DNA of 64,000 nt from Fodinibius salipaludis (GCF_002287075.1 NZ_NSKE01000001.1:434001-498000); one strand, 5' to 3'. Shown: positions 1-9,030, counted from the first letter of the stretch. Notes: generated by a model from the sequence alone, not told the origin. Numbers and translations are program-made.

Positions 1-61
1 GGTTCATCCGCAAGGAATATCAATTATACGATAATCCTAATAACCCGAGCATCACTTGTAT

Positions 62-1831
62 CTAATTGAGATGATGAGCTCCAATACCTTTGACCTGTAC
101 ATTTTCAAAGGTAATTGAGAAATTGGTCCCTTCATCTCCGGAAGCAAAATCTATAGAAGCTTCAAGTTGTTCGATTAGCGATTGTATAATGCGCATTCCC
201 AAGGTGTTTGCATTATCAAAGCCAAAGCTTTCTGGTAATCCAACACCGTTATCTTTGATATTTAAATGGACTATTTCATTCTTTTCTTCAAGGGAAATAG
301 AAATTTTTCCCTTCTTGGCATTTACAAACGCATGTTTCATGGCATTGGTTACTAATTCGTTAATGATCAAAGCACAGGGAATAGCCTGATTGATATTGAG
401 CATTACATTTTCCAGATCATAATCAATCTTAACTGAAGCAGTGGCATTTATCGTTTGTACAATCGTTTTGACTAACTTACTGACATGCTCCTTAAAGTTA
501 AGTTTTGAAAAATTATCACTTTCATATAATAACTCATGGACTAAGGCCATGGATTGAATTCTCAGTTGACTGTCGCTTAACTTGTCTTTTAGGACTTCAT
601 TTGTGCTCTCCATCGCCTGTAATTCCATCATCCCGGAAATAATAGCTAAATTATTTTTCACTCTATGATGAATTTCTTGCAATAAAACTGACTTTTCTTC
701 TAACGATTCCTGTAGCTCTTCCTCATAGGTAACATAGTCTGTAATATCTATGCCAACGAGCTGTGCAGCCAGTTCTTCTCCATATTTAATAGGCATTGCC
801 TGAACCTGCAGGTATCGCTGTTCTCCATCTAACCTTTGCACTTTATAAACGGTGGGTACCGTTTTCTTACCTTCTTCATGTACCTCTTTTACTTGATCAA
901 TGGCCTGATCTGTTTGTGCTTCTTCAATAAACTCATAAATTGACTTTCCGATAAGATCTTCGGAACTCTCTGCTCCAATAATATCGACCCCTCCCGAGTT
1001 TATAAATTGTACTTTGCCTTGAATATGAATCACAATTAGGCTGGGATCTTGTTCAACTAATGTTTCCCATCTTTTTTGATTTTCCTCTGCTTTCTTCCGG
1101 AGTTGTTTTTCATTTTTAATGTGATCCTTCAATTTTTTAGCCATGGCGTTAAATTTATCAGCCAACTGGCTATGCTCATCTGCCCCCTCAATCGTAATTC
1201 GACTTTCAAGATTTCCTTCCCCAATTAATTGTGTACCTTCAAGAAGTGACGACAGTGAATTAATAATTCGTTTGCGGACACTGATAATAAGGTATACGAA
1301 ATATCCAACAATCGGAATTAGGATAAAAAGCTCGAATCGCTGATCATTTTGGAGATCCCGTATCTCTTGCCGCCGGTTCTCCTCCAACCTGTTGGAGACC
1401 GAAAGTAACAATTGAATATCCGATCTAATCCGGGCACGAGCTCGTTCTAAAAGAACCTCCTTGTTCTCTTGATCTTGATAATATTCAGGATCCTCCTTCA
1501 CTTTTTGAATGAGTGTAAAAGCTCGCTTTATTGCGGGAAGCGAATTTGATATAACGTTTCGATCAGGAAGATCCTGAATTTTGGTTCTGGATTTTTCTAA
1601 CTCATCGTACAAGTCGTTCCAGGTAGTCAGATACCGTGTTTCCTCATAAGCCAAATATTGCTCCGTAATAATATTCAATTCTGAAGCCGTTTTAGCAAAG
1701 CTGCTAACTCTTTCAAGAGTATCAAGTTGATCATTTATTTGCACAGTCGTATAAAACAGAAAGCCGAAAAGGATAAAGAATGCTCCTATTGCCAGCAGTG
1801 CAATAATATTTAAGCGTGATTTTATCGTCAT
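62..1831 (-). CDS. Membrane sensor histidine kinase (HAMP-PAS-HisKA_2-HATPase)
   Basis: Probable sensor kinase that autophosphorylates a histidine and signals to an unlinked response regulator; no regulator gene lies nearby. Order in 589 residues: membrane helix about 8-30, helical extracytoplasmic sensor region 31-165, second helix about 168-185, HAMP-like linker 186-240, PAS domain about 253-370, HisKA_2 dimerisation/phosphoacceptor helix with the motif EIHHRVKNN (His388/389), then a HATPase domain with an N box near 491-500 (NELVTNAMKH), DNGVGLP at 528-533 and LGMRII at 544-549. The HHRVKNN box is typical of the HisKA_2/HWE group rather than classical EnvZ-like kinases. It is monocistronic on the minus strand. 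The signal is not identifiable. Confidence 0.9.
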   Translation of the reverse strand: MTIKSRLNIIALLAIGAFFILFGFLFYTTVQINDQLDTLERVSSFAKTASELNIITEQYLAYEETRYLTTWNDLYDELEKSRTKIQDLPDRNVISNSLPAIKRAFTLIQKVKEDPEYYQDQENKEVLLERARARIRSDIQLLLSVSNRLEENRRQEIRDLQNDQRFELFILIPIVGYFVYLIISVRKRIINSLSSLLEGTQLIGEGNLESRITIEGADEHSQLADKFNAMAKKLKDHIKNEKQLRKKAEENQKRWETLVEQDPSLIVIHIQGKVQFINSGGVDIIGAESSEDLIGKSIYEFIEEAQTDQAIDQVKEVHEEGKKTVPTVYKVQRLDGEQRYLQVQAMPIKYGEELAAQLVGIDITDYVTYEEELQESLEEKSVLLQEIHHRVKNNLAIISGMMELQAMESTNEVLKDKLSDSQLRIQSMALVHELLYESDNFSKLNFKEHVSKLVKTIVQTINATASVKIDYDLENVMLNINQAIPCALIINELVTNAMKHAFVNAKKGKISISLEEKNEIVHLNIKDNGVGLPESFGFDNANTLGMRIIQSLIEQLEASIDFASGDEGTNFSITFENVQVKGIGAHHLN

Positions 1832-2405
1832 TATATAACCGTTATACCATTAAGATATATGTTGCGAATCGGCTCAAAATTGACAGTCGGCGTAAAGAAA
1901 ACCCTCTTCATTAACAAGTTCCTGAAAGATTGGCTCCTGGAGTCATTGTTTTTTAAGGAAACATTTATCCCAACAGAGCTTTTAAAAACTGCTCCTTGGC
2001 CGTGAAGACTGCCTGATCACCAAAAAAGCGTTTGTAGTCCTCACTGTAACACCTCTTAATTTTTCCGACCTCTTCTCATTGTTACATGCCGCTAAAATTA
2101 ATAAACGAATAAAAGCAACTAATAAGAAGCCTAAAAGATTGGGCATTCTTAATAGCATGGAAAAATATCCTCTGTGTCATCCCGGTTATATTTACAGTAT
2201 TTAATATACATCAATAGAGGGTAATTTCATTATCAACTATAATCAGGGATCTTGGACAAGGAGCATAATTTAAAATTGGCACGGATCCGTAATGAATGCA
2301 CCTATTTCCATTAAAAAAATATTTGCCCTTTTAATGATTAATAGGGTAGCTTAACAGCGCTAATCAATTTGTTCAATTTTACAACTGTCATTCAACTTGT
2401 AAACT
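1832..2405. other. Intergenic region with no intact gene
   Basis: Between the kinase start and the next plus-strand gene there is no complete reading frame. On the minus strand an open stretch of 36 codons (1965-2075) ends in TAA and has a protein-like composition (for example YSEDYKRFFGDQ), but it has no start codon and a TGA directly before it; it may be the tail of a decayed gene. A weak imperfect hairpin lies at 2124-2150 and a 10-base perfect palindrome at 2281-2290. None of these can be given a function. Confidence 0.5.
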
Positions 2406-2666
2406 ATGGCTAAATGCAATTTTGACATTGCTTATGAACATGAAGTTCATGAGGCAAAAAAAATTATTACCGAAGAAATCACCGAAAATAACGGCGAAAT
2501 TCGAATTAATGACAATTCAGGGGAGTTTACCATCACAGTACCGGGCGGTGAAATTACCGGAAATGTGACATTTAAAAACAATGCGTTATCAATTAGTATT
2601 ACAGATAAGCCAACTTTGATTCCCTGCAATATTATTGAATCAGTGATACAGAGTTATCTGGAATAA
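2406..2666 (+). CDS. Small protein, possibly polyhydroxyalkanoate-system (PHA_gran_rgn) like
   Basis: An 86-residue cytoplasmic protein with no signal peptide or membrane helix. A short N-terminal strand and an EA-rich helix (about 9-28) are followed by a run of beta strands with GEIRINDNSGEF and GEITGNVTFKNNALSIS, then a C-terminal helix ending in IIESVIQSYLE. This layout (helix, four strands, P..I...I..YL ending) resembles the small proteins annotated as polyhydroxyalkanoic acid system proteins. The resemblance is from memory of the family pattern only, and no other PHA gene is seen nearby. It stands alone, facing away from the kinase. Confidence 0.55.
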   Translation: MAKCNFDIAYEHEVHEAKKIITEEITENNGEIRINDNSGEFTITVPGGEITGNVTFKNNALSISITDKPTLIPCNIIESVIQSYLE

Positions 2667-2742
2667 TTTATAGTACTTTTAATAAACCCGTTCGCTATGT
2701 ATAAAACCGGGCTGCCTTTTAAAATTTCCTGACCAAAAGAAA

Positions 2743-2764
2743 AGGCCCAAAAAAAATCGGGCCT
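2743..2764 (-). terminator. Intrinsic terminator of the Lys/Glu-rich secreted protein gene
   Basis: On the minus strand the sequence AGGCCC, an AT-rich 10-base loop and GGGCCT form a 6-bp stem followed by TTTTCTTTT. It sits about 30 bases after the stop of the gene ending at 2792. Confidence 0.7.
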
Positions 2765-2791
2765 CTAAGAATGTATAACAATATGAGATGA

Positions 2792-3466
2792 CTATTGATC
2801 ACTCTCATCTTTATTGCCCTCACTTTTATTACTCTCCTCATCTTCGTTCTCGTTTTCATCCTCTGACTTGTCTGTATTAGGCTTATCACCTTTTATTTTC
2901 TCAAGCTTTTTACGAGCATTTTGCAGGTTCGCTTTTTCATTTTTGATAGTCTCTTCCAATCCGGAAAGTTGCTGTTTGGCTTTTTCTATCTGTTCCCTTT
3001 TCTCACGTTTTTCTGCTTCATCCACATCGTCTTCTTCCAGCTTTTCTTCTGCCCTTTCTATATCTTCTTCGGCCTTCTCAGCTACAACTTCTGCAGAATC
3101 AACCTTCTGATCTAAACTATCGATCTGACTTTCCAATTTTTGAGCCGCTGCAGCACGGGCTTGTCCAAATTCACGGCCTGACATATCTCCTTTATTTTTT
3201 CCGTAGGCATTGCCTTGTCCATCACTTTTCTTCTGCCCTTTTGCTTTTTCTTGATTGCCTTTGTTTTGCTTCTTACCCTTTGCTTTCCGGTCCACCGAAT
3301 CAGGTTTGGACTGTTGTGCTTTAAGACTATCTGCAACACCTCCCGCTTTTTCAGATTTTCCTTTATTACCCTTATTACCTTTGTTATTGTTTTGTGAAAA
3401 AACAGTACCTACTCCTAAGAATAGCACCAAAATTGTTAGCAGACTTATCTGTGATAATCGTTTCAT
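2792..3466 (-). CDS. Secreted Lys/Glu-rich coiled-coil protein
   Basis: A 224-residue protein with a clear signal peptide (about 1-24, cleavage near VFSQ). After it come an Asn/Gly/Lys-rich low-complexity stretch (25-110, repeated NKGNKG and GKKQNKGN-type units), a long charged coiled coil (about 110-190) and an acidic Asp/Glu/Asn tail. The composition is highly biased and no enzyme motif is visible, so no function is proposed beyond a probable periplasmic or surface-associated structural role. It lies 23 bases downstream of the small lipoprotein gene at 3490-3702 and probably shares its transcript. Confidence 0.8.
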   Translation of the reverse strand: MKRLSQISLLTILVLFLGVGTVFSQNNNKGNKGNKGKSEKAGGVADSLKAQQSKPDSVDRKAKGKKQNKGNQEKAKGQKKSDGQGNAYGKNKGDMSGREFGQARAAAAQKLESQIDSLDQKVDSAEVVAEKAEEDIERAEEKLEEDDVDEAEKREKREQIEKAKQQLSGLEETIKNEKANLQNARKKLEKIKGDKPNTDKSEDENENEDEESNKSEGNKDESDQ

Positions 3467-3489
3467 GATAATATCATCTCGTATTGTAA

Positions 3490-3702
3490 TTAATTATTTA
3501 TATCGTCTAAGGTCGCTTGTAAATCCTTCATCTTTTTATCAACAGAGTCACTGGCCGTCGAAAGTTCATTAGATAGCGAATCTGATTCATTAACCATTTG
3601 GATTTCCACACCACCCTCAGCACTTCCATGTTGGTCTGGTCCATCACATCCGGTAATGAGAAGAAAAGAAAGCAAGACAAACCCTAATTTTAATTTGATC
3701 AT
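3490..3702 (-). CDS. Small lipoprotein
   Basis: A 70-residue protein with a lipoprotein signal peptide: basic N-terminus, hydrophobic core and lipobox LITGC with the modified Cys at residue 19. The mature part is short and rich in Asp, Ser and Glu, with a predicted helix near the C-terminus (SVDKKMKDLQATLDDINN). No family is recognised. It is the first gene of a probable two-gene unit with the Lys/Glu-rich secreted protein downstream; the shared export signals suggest both act outside the cytoplasm. Confidence 0.75.
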   Translation of the reverse strand: MIKLKLGFVLLSFLLITGCDGPDQHGSAEGGVEIQMVNESDSLSNELSTASDSVDKKMKDLQATLDDINN

Positions 3703-3866
3703 AATACCCCAAGTTTAATTGAAAAATGTATTACTTATATAAGAATACCTATTCATTGTTCCGATACTTTTTAGCAAAAAATCTGACCGGACGTATATTG
3801 TTGGAATGAGTTGAGATCCGATATTTGCTGACATACAACTGGAGTCAGCCTGACACAAATAAAAAA

Positions 3867-3886
3867 TGCGAACCTGAAAGGACCAA
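3867..3886. repeat. Degenerate copy of a dispersed hairpin repeat
   Basis: The 20 bases TGCGAACCTGAAAGGACCAA match positions 29663-29683 with a single one-base gap. The second copy is the left part of a perfect hairpin that follows tRNA-Asn. Here the matching right arm is missing, so this copy cannot form the full stem. Confidence 0.6.
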
Positions 3887-3954
3887 TTTTGTAATCTATT
3901 ATGCCTTCCCTTAAATGAAAACCTTTACTCAAAAGTACCTATTTTAGAGGATTT

Positions 3955-6171
3955 TCACTCTTCGATAAACTGTTTGTTAAGCCCATAGAGATAGCGACGG
4001 TTATCATCGGGATCTTTTTTCCGAAGAATTATACTGCCCACGCCGGGATAGTGCTTCTTGAACTTTCTATTGATCTCTTTGAGAATATCGTTCCGAAGCC
4101 TCCGTCGATAGTCATACGATTCGATGTCACTCCACAGTAGCTCTTCGATTTCTTGGGAACCCAAAAATCGATCCTGTTGATGCATATACTCTAATAATTT
4201 TTTCTCCTTACTGTTATACCAGCTGGCCTGTAGAAGTGAGTGATACGATATATTTTTACTTTCCTGCTCTTCCACCTTTCCACCATTAGGTTCTTTTCTG
4301 TAGAACCAAAACAGGAACCCTCCGATTACCACTAACCCAATCAGATAGTAGTATAATTTAGTAGAGAGATAAAAAGGAGGATTACTGATGTTAGCCATCA
4401 GCGAATCAGCGGGCATCCGGTGAACATGTACGGGATAGGTAGTAGTATTTGTAAGATTATCGATTCCTACAAACACCGCTTCATCCTCATTGGGGTTGTA
4501 AAAATAATTTGTGGGCATAAATTTATTAGAACGGTCAAAGTCCGGAGATACAAGTCCCGTTGCATGGTGCGAAGGCAAGTGCACGGCCCTAAAATAGAAA
4601 GCATCATCCAACGGTTCCGGGTCAAATGTGGGGATAAACCACATCTGCTCATCCGGGAGATATAATGAAGATGATTGCTTGTTGATTTCTCCTATCTTAG
4701 AGGGATGTATAACACTGCCCGATCCATTCTCGCGCTGCTCAAGCGTCATTATTTTCTTCCACTTCTGACTGCCGAAAGAAAAGCTCCAGATATCTTGAAA
4801 TTCCTGTGACCTTGAATTCCGATCCTCGGAATATCCCGAGTCAGTGCCCCACCCTCCGAAGATATACAACCGATCCTGCTGCTGATCAAAAATACCGGTT
4901 CTGGGAATCCGTCGGCTGGGGTATGGTGAATTTTGGTCAACGGCCTGTAATCTCCACTCATTCCGTGGATGATTAAAATGAATCATCATATTGTGATAAT
5001 CCCAAAAACCATATCCTCCGAAAGCATAAAGGGTGCTATCCCGATAAAAAGGAAAATGTCCAAACTGGTTCCGGTGTTCAGATGACTGGTCTACTCTTTC
5101 AATTTCATAAGTCTTGGGATCAATATTAAATAACTTACCCATACCCCTCGACCAAAGCTGGATCAAATTGGTGCGTGCATTAAAACCAAATTCATAGGTG
5201 CTGAACGCTCCTTCAAAATCCGCGAGGGCATCAAGGAAACGCCATTTTTTACCAGAAAGATTATACCCCCAAAGACCACTTTGGAGTAACATATAAATAG
5301 TCCCTGATGTGGTATCAATATCTGCATAGATAAATGCCCCCTCTTCCAGCATCGGCTGGAGATTATTTATAGTGAGATCATCTCGCCTCCGAGGCAAAAC
5401 CTGGTAATACATTTCCCCGTTGTAATCAGAGATATAACGGATAAGAATGCCACGGATATGAATCCGTTCTCCGGCTCCAAGTGTATTAAAGTTAAAGTCT
5501 TCATAATCAACATTGGAACGGGACACGAAAATATGAAGAGAGTCATCGGAACCGGTCGTTGGAGCTATTCGAAGCATCTTAATGTCTTTAGGAGTGCTTC
5601 CTCTTTGTATAACAGCTTCACCACTCACCAACAGTCCTCTATAATCATCCGGATTCTTAAAAACACGGCTCAACGGTTTTGCTTCGGGAACACGATTGCC
5701 TGATTTTAAGATTTTTAGATCTTCAACCACAATCTCCGGTTTGCTGGCATGTAGCTTAAGAGTACCGGTAACCTGCAGGCTATCACCTTTTGACACAGGG
5801 ACATCCAGCATATCAGAAAAAACCATTATACCTGCCGTTTGGTCCTGTACATATAGAATGAGGTATTCGTCATCAAAAACATTGTCCCCTACCGTTGCTC
5901 TTCCTCTCACTGTTACCTGTTCACCCAGCCGATCGATACGCCCGTCACCATCGCGATCTGCCAACAGATCCTCTATCATACTTATCTTCTTACTGTCTGA
6001 AGCAATAGCTCCTGATCCCATTAGAGGCATTAGTACGAATAAAAGCACGACGGCAATTGCCAATAACCTCGAAAAAATCCTGTACCCTTTTTTAAAACCA
6101 ACTCCATTCCTACCTTTACAAAATATCATCTCGCGTAGCACAACGTTTTTACTCATATAGTGTAATAGCAA
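3955..6171 (-). CDS. Transmembrane protein: OB-fold/Kelch-like outside, winged-helix-like inside
   Basis: A 738-residue protein with an unusual build. Residues 34-57 form a signal sequence or anchor. Residues 61-80 contain a DRDGDGRID calcium-loop-like motif. About 85-155 and 180-265 look like two OB-fold modules (VTVRGRATVG; LYVQDQTAGI; DSLQVTGTLKL). About 280-570 contains Kelch-like blades (LYAFGGYG at 381, LYIFGGWG at 435). A membrane helix lies at about 606-624, and 645-735 is a basic segment with winged-helix pattern (RRRLRNDILKEINRKFKKHY, then IILRKKDPDD and RRYLYGLN). I infer a ToxR-like one-component regulator sensing an extracytoplasmic ligand. The start is uncertain; Met6 or Met15 is also possible. 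It is monocistronic. Confidence 0.8.
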   Translation of the reverse strand: MLLHYMSKNVVLREMIFCKGRNGVGFKKGYRIFSRLLAIAVVLLFVLMPLMGSGAIASDSKKISMIEDLLADRDGDGRIDRLGEQVTVRGRATVGDNVFDDEYLILYVQDQTAGIMVFSDMLDVPVSKGDSLQVTGTLKLHASKPEIVVEDLKILKSGNRVPEAKPLSRVFKNPDDYRGLLVSGEAVIQRGSTPKDIKMLRIAPTTGSDDSLHIFVSRSNVDYEDFNFNTLGAGERIHIRGILIRYISDYNGEMYYQVLPRRRDDLTINNLQPMLEEGAFIYADIDTTSGTIYMLLQSGLWGYNLSGKKWRFLDALADFEGAFSTYEFGFNARTNLIQLWSRGMGKLFNIDPKTYEIERVDQSSEHRNQFGHFPFYRDSTLYAFGGYGFWDYHNMMIHFNHPRNEWRLQAVDQNSPYPSRRIPRTGIFDQQQDRLYIFGGWGTDSGYSEDRNSRSQEFQDIWSFSFGSQKWKKIMTLEQRENGSGSVIHPSKIGEINKQSSSLYLPDEQMWFIPTFDPEPLDDAFYFRAVHLPSHHATGLVSPDFDRSNKFMPTNYFYNPNEDEAVFVGIDNLTNTTTYPVHVHRMPADSLMANISNPPFYLSTKLYYYLIGLVVIGGFLFWFYRKEPNGGKVEEQESKNISYHSLLQASWYNSKEKKLLEYMHQQDRFLGSQEIEELLWSDIESYDYRRRLRNDILKEINRKFKKHYPGVGSIILRKKDPDDNRRYLYGLNKQFIEE

Positions 6172-6535
6172 TTATATATAACACGAACAGTTTCGATGAT
6201 TTACATAGCCGTACTATTTTACATAATTAACCCAAAAGACTTTTTTTGCGATAATACCCCTACCCCAACACCAAACTTCGCTTTATTAGTTTAAATAGGT
6301 ATTTAAGACTTAGCTTTTCCTTAAAACCTCGTACATATCGACCCTTACAGACCTCAGGTTCCGAACTGGTTCATAAATGTTCTTCTTATCTAATAATTTA
6401 TGCTGTATAATCCCGAGTAACAAAAGGTAATAAAACTATTTAATTGTTAATTACTAAATAATAAAAGTAGATCATACGGTAATAATATAATCATCGGATA
6501 ACGCAATACTTCAGCGTCATCAAAAGAGAAGCTCA

Positions 6536-6574
6536 ATGAGTGCAAATCAATGGTGGGATTACCATTATCAATAA
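6536..6574 (+). CDS. Possible leader peptide MSANQWWDYHYQ
   Basis: A 12-codon ORF encodes MSANQWWDYHYQ, with two tandem Trp, two Tyr and one His codon. A terminator-type hairpin starts 38 bases after its stop. This resembles the arrangement of an amino-acid attenuator. TCAAG at 6591-6595 could pair with CTTGA at 6625-6629 in the terminator stem region, a weak antiterminator candidate. No biosynthetic gene follows on the plus strand, because the next gene is convergent, so it would be an orphan or relic. It could also be chance. Confidence 0.3.
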   Translation: MSANQWWDYHYQ

Positions 6575-6611
6575 CAAACATTATTGTCCGTCAAGAGGAT
6601 ATAATCCCAAG

Positions 6612-6648
6612 AAAAAGATTCCCGCTTGAAACAGAGCGGGGCCTTTTT
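6612..6648. terminator. Bidirectional intrinsic terminator
   Basis: CCCGCT and AGCGGG form a 6-bp GC stem around an 8-base loop, flanked by AAAAAG on the left and CTTTTT on the right, so U-tracts exist in both directions. It could end a short plus-strand transcript carrying the micro-ORF, or a minus-strand transcript. Confidence 0.65.
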
Positions 6649-6823
6649 CTATAATAAGACTTGCTTTACGTGTAAGCTGTGTATATATCAAGAGGATAAT
6701 TATTTACGTATAACTTCATAGCATCTCCTTTTTTCTTGGCCTGAAGGTTTAAAAAAGACTGACAAACCCCTATCAATCTTAATAACACACTCCAGCATAA
6801 TCACGCTCTTCTGTCAATGTATT

Positions 6824-8311
6824 CTACACTTCGGATGTCAATGTCATTTTAATACGTTCAATTTCACGCCGAATGTTATCCTTTTCCATTGCCTTGTCGA
6901 ATCGCTGCCCATTAATAAATAGATTATTGGTATCGCTCACTCCACTACGAACTCCGGAGCGCCGGTCCTCCAGCACGCGCTCCCTGTTTTCTTCGGCGAA
7001 CATTTCTTTCTCAAACCGATCGGTGTCCAAGTTTACGTGACGAGCACATTTAATGAGGTTTTCATCTTCCAGATGATTTTGATGATCAAATAGTTCGTCA
7101 TGCATTTCCCAAAATTTACCTTGGTTGGCGGCGGCCTCTGCAGCCATGCCCGCGTTTTCGGCATGCGGATGTCGACGGCTAAGCGGAAGATGACGATAAA
7201 CATATCGGATATGCTTATCCTCCTGCATTATTTCATCTACCATCTTGTAGATTCGACGACTGGTTACACATTCATAGTCCCCATACTGCAAGAGCGTAAT
7301 TTCTGCATCACCGTTTCCACGCCGATGGTCTTCGTCAATGACAGGGGGCTGTAATGTATCATCCGTTTCTTCTTCTTGGTTCTCATTGGAATGCGGACGA
7401 CGAATAAAATCCGGCAGCGTTGTATTACGACCAAACAGCCATTCTTTCCATGTAAGCTCAAGCTGGCCACAATCCCGATCGGGAAAGCGACTCTGCCGTG
7501 TTTGCGAATAATTAAGCATAGCCACCAATATTACCCCACCCACTGTATTCCCCAGCGTAACTGCAGAAAAGAAATATCCAAAATGACTCCATCCAGCTAA
7601 CCCCTGAAAAATCAAATAAAGCACCTCACAAGCGCCGATAATACAGTGGAATAAATCAGCTATAGGAATGAGATACATCAGTATAAATACAATAGCGATA
7701 CGAGCCATAGCATCTCTTACGGCGTGGGTCAACCATACCATCGAGGCTACGATCCATCCGGCCAATACCCCCTTCCAAAACAGATCATTCCAAGAAACAC
7801 TTAGGGCATGTTCTCCAAAGCCCCGAGCCACTTCGGCTGTTTCAGGTGCAAAAATACCTGTATTGGCCAACACATACGCCAAGGCCCCAGCACCAACTAC
7901 ATTTGCAAATAGTACAATACCCCAAACTCGCAATAGCGCGGGTATACTGGCAATCCGTGTGAGCACGTGCGTAACAGGAGTAAGGGTATTTTCGGTAAAC
8001 AGCTGATATTTACCGGCTACAATCAGTATAAATCCCAGTGGATATAACATATTTCCAAGGAACAAAGAGGACTCTGGCCCTACAGCACTTGTCATCGCAG
8101 AACGGGCTACAAACGTAAGACCGATAGAGAGTCCCGCAGCTATACCGCTTAAAAAAAGAAGCCGTGCAGAACGGCTAAAATCTTCATCGGCTGTGGCTAC
8201 AATGCGATGGAAAATTTCATCCGTTGAAAATATATCACGAACAGCTCGTCCTCCTGCCGGAGCACCACTTTGAGACTGGTCAATTTGTTCCTTGATATCG
8301 TCTTCCTTCAT
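6824..8311 (-). CDS. Formate/nitrite-type channel fused to a degenerate DsbA-like domain
   Basis: A 495-residue fusion. Residues about 25-285 match the formate/nitrite transporter (FNT, YfdC-like) fold with six hydrophobic helices (for example GNMLYPLGFILIVAGKYQLF and GNTVGGVILVAML). After a charged linker (about 286-330), residues 335-490 match the DsbA-like thioredoxin domains fused to some NhaA antiporters (LLQYGDYEC, RHLPLSRRHPHAENAG, QGKFWEMHDELF, LFINGQRF). The expected CxxC reads CVTS (348-351), and the cis-Pro position reads Asn462, so disulfide chemistry is unlikely. I infer a regulatory or binding role for the tail on a channel for a small anion. An 8-bp hairpin sits just upstream (8340-8367). 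Monocistronic. Confidence 0.88.
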   Translation of the reverse strand: MKEDDIKEQIDQSQSGAPAGGRAVRDIFSTDEIFHRIVATADEDFSRSARLLFLSGIAAGLSIGLTFVARSAMTSAVGPESSLFLGNMLYPLGFILIVAGKYQLFTENTLTPVTHVLTRIASIPALLRVWGIVLFANVVGAGALAYVLANTGIFAPETAEVARGFGEHALSVSWNDLFWKGVLAGWIVASMVWLTHAVRDAMARIAIVFILMYLIPIADLFHCIIGACEVLYLIFQGLAGWSHFGYFFSAVTLGNTVGGVILVAMLNYSQTRQSRFPDRDCGQLELTWKEWLFGRNTTLPDFIRRPHSNENQEEETDDTLQPPVIDEDHRRGNGDAEITLLQYGDYECVTSRRIYKMVDEIMQEDKHIRYVYRHLPLSRRHPHAENAGMAAEAAANQGKFWEMHDELFDHQNHLEDENLIKCARHVNLDTDRFEKEMFAEENRERVLEDRRSGVRSGVSDTNNLFINGQRFDKAMEKDNIRREIERIKMTLTSEV

Positions 8312-8790
8312 GCCATTTTCTTATAGTATTAATCGAGAAAAAAGAGACTCTATATCATCTCTCTTTTATATTAAACGATTTTAAGTATTGATTTAGAATC
8401 TAATATCTCGAGGGAGGGCTATTTAATCATATACACCTAAAGATATCGCTAATCTGATGCAGGTGCAATTAGCATTCGGTTACATCAAATGCGCGAACAA
8501 CCCAATATAATCTGCAAAGAAGTACTCTTGATAATCAGAGGCAGAATATCAGGTTAAATCCAAGTAAGGTTTTACCATTCCATTTACTTTCCACAAGGAA
8601 TTGTTTTACAAACATTAGTTTCCTTTAATAAATTTATATACGTATTTTTTACAAAGCTTATTACAAGCAAACCATATATAGTATATAAGAAGGGTATCAT
8701 TTATTTGTATTCAAAGAACATCAGCACTCATAAATTACAGATATCCTTTCCCTAATTACAGTATAAATATCACACTGAGGACAACATAGG
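8312..8790. other. Intergenic region between divergent genes
   Basis: This 480-base AT-rich spacer separates the channel-fusion gene (minus) from a small plus-strand gene and must carry both promoters. An 8-bp stem (AAAAGAGA at 8340-8347 with TCTCTTTT at 8360-8367) lies in the 5' leader of the channel gene. No reading frame, known operator or repeat is recognised. Confidence 0.5.
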
Positions 8791-9030
8791 ATGAACACAG
8801 CTCAAAGCTTCAGAAAATATTATCAAACAGATCGGTACAAAGGATTTTATAAGGTTAAAGAACGCTTTGGACAATTCTCAAGAACGACGGTCCTCATTTT
8901 TTCAAATGGGAAGAAAAATATTTACGCCAGCGGGATGTATACCGAAGAAGCGATGTTTAAAGCCTTTAAGGCTATAGACCGATATTATGCAGAAAAGAAA
9001 CGTTCCGATAACGAACTTGTAGAAGCCTAA
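8791..9030 (+). CDS. Small basic protein of unknown function
   Basis: A 79-residue soluble protein, rich in Lys, Tyr and Phe. Its pattern is a short amphipathic N-terminus, then what look like two beta strands (RTTVLIFSNGKKNIYASG) and a C-terminal helix (EEAMFKAFKAIDRYYAEKK). No signal peptide, metal site or family motif is visible. It is preceded by a long AT-rich leader and stands alone. The protein-like composition supports a real gene, but I do not recognise it. Confidence 0.6.
   Translation: MNTAQSFRKYYQTDRYKGFYKVKERFGQFSRTTVLIFSNGKKNIYASGMYTEEAMFKAFKAIDRYYAEKKRSDNELVEA

Larger units (their letters stand above)
6172..6823. other. Intergenic region with orphan micro-ORF and terminator
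   Basis: This 650-base stretch has no standard gene. It holds a 12-codon micro-ORF rich in Trp, Tyr and His on the plus strand (6536-6574) and a strong terminator hairpin 40 bases later (6612-6648), described separately. The 11-mer TCAAGAGGATA occurs at 6591 and again at 6689. Nothing further is recognisable. Confidence 0.5.

Noticed and set aside
6591-6699. Repeated 11-mer TCAAGAGGATA
   Set aside because: Two short copies 98 bases apart are not enough to define a regulatory site or repeat family.
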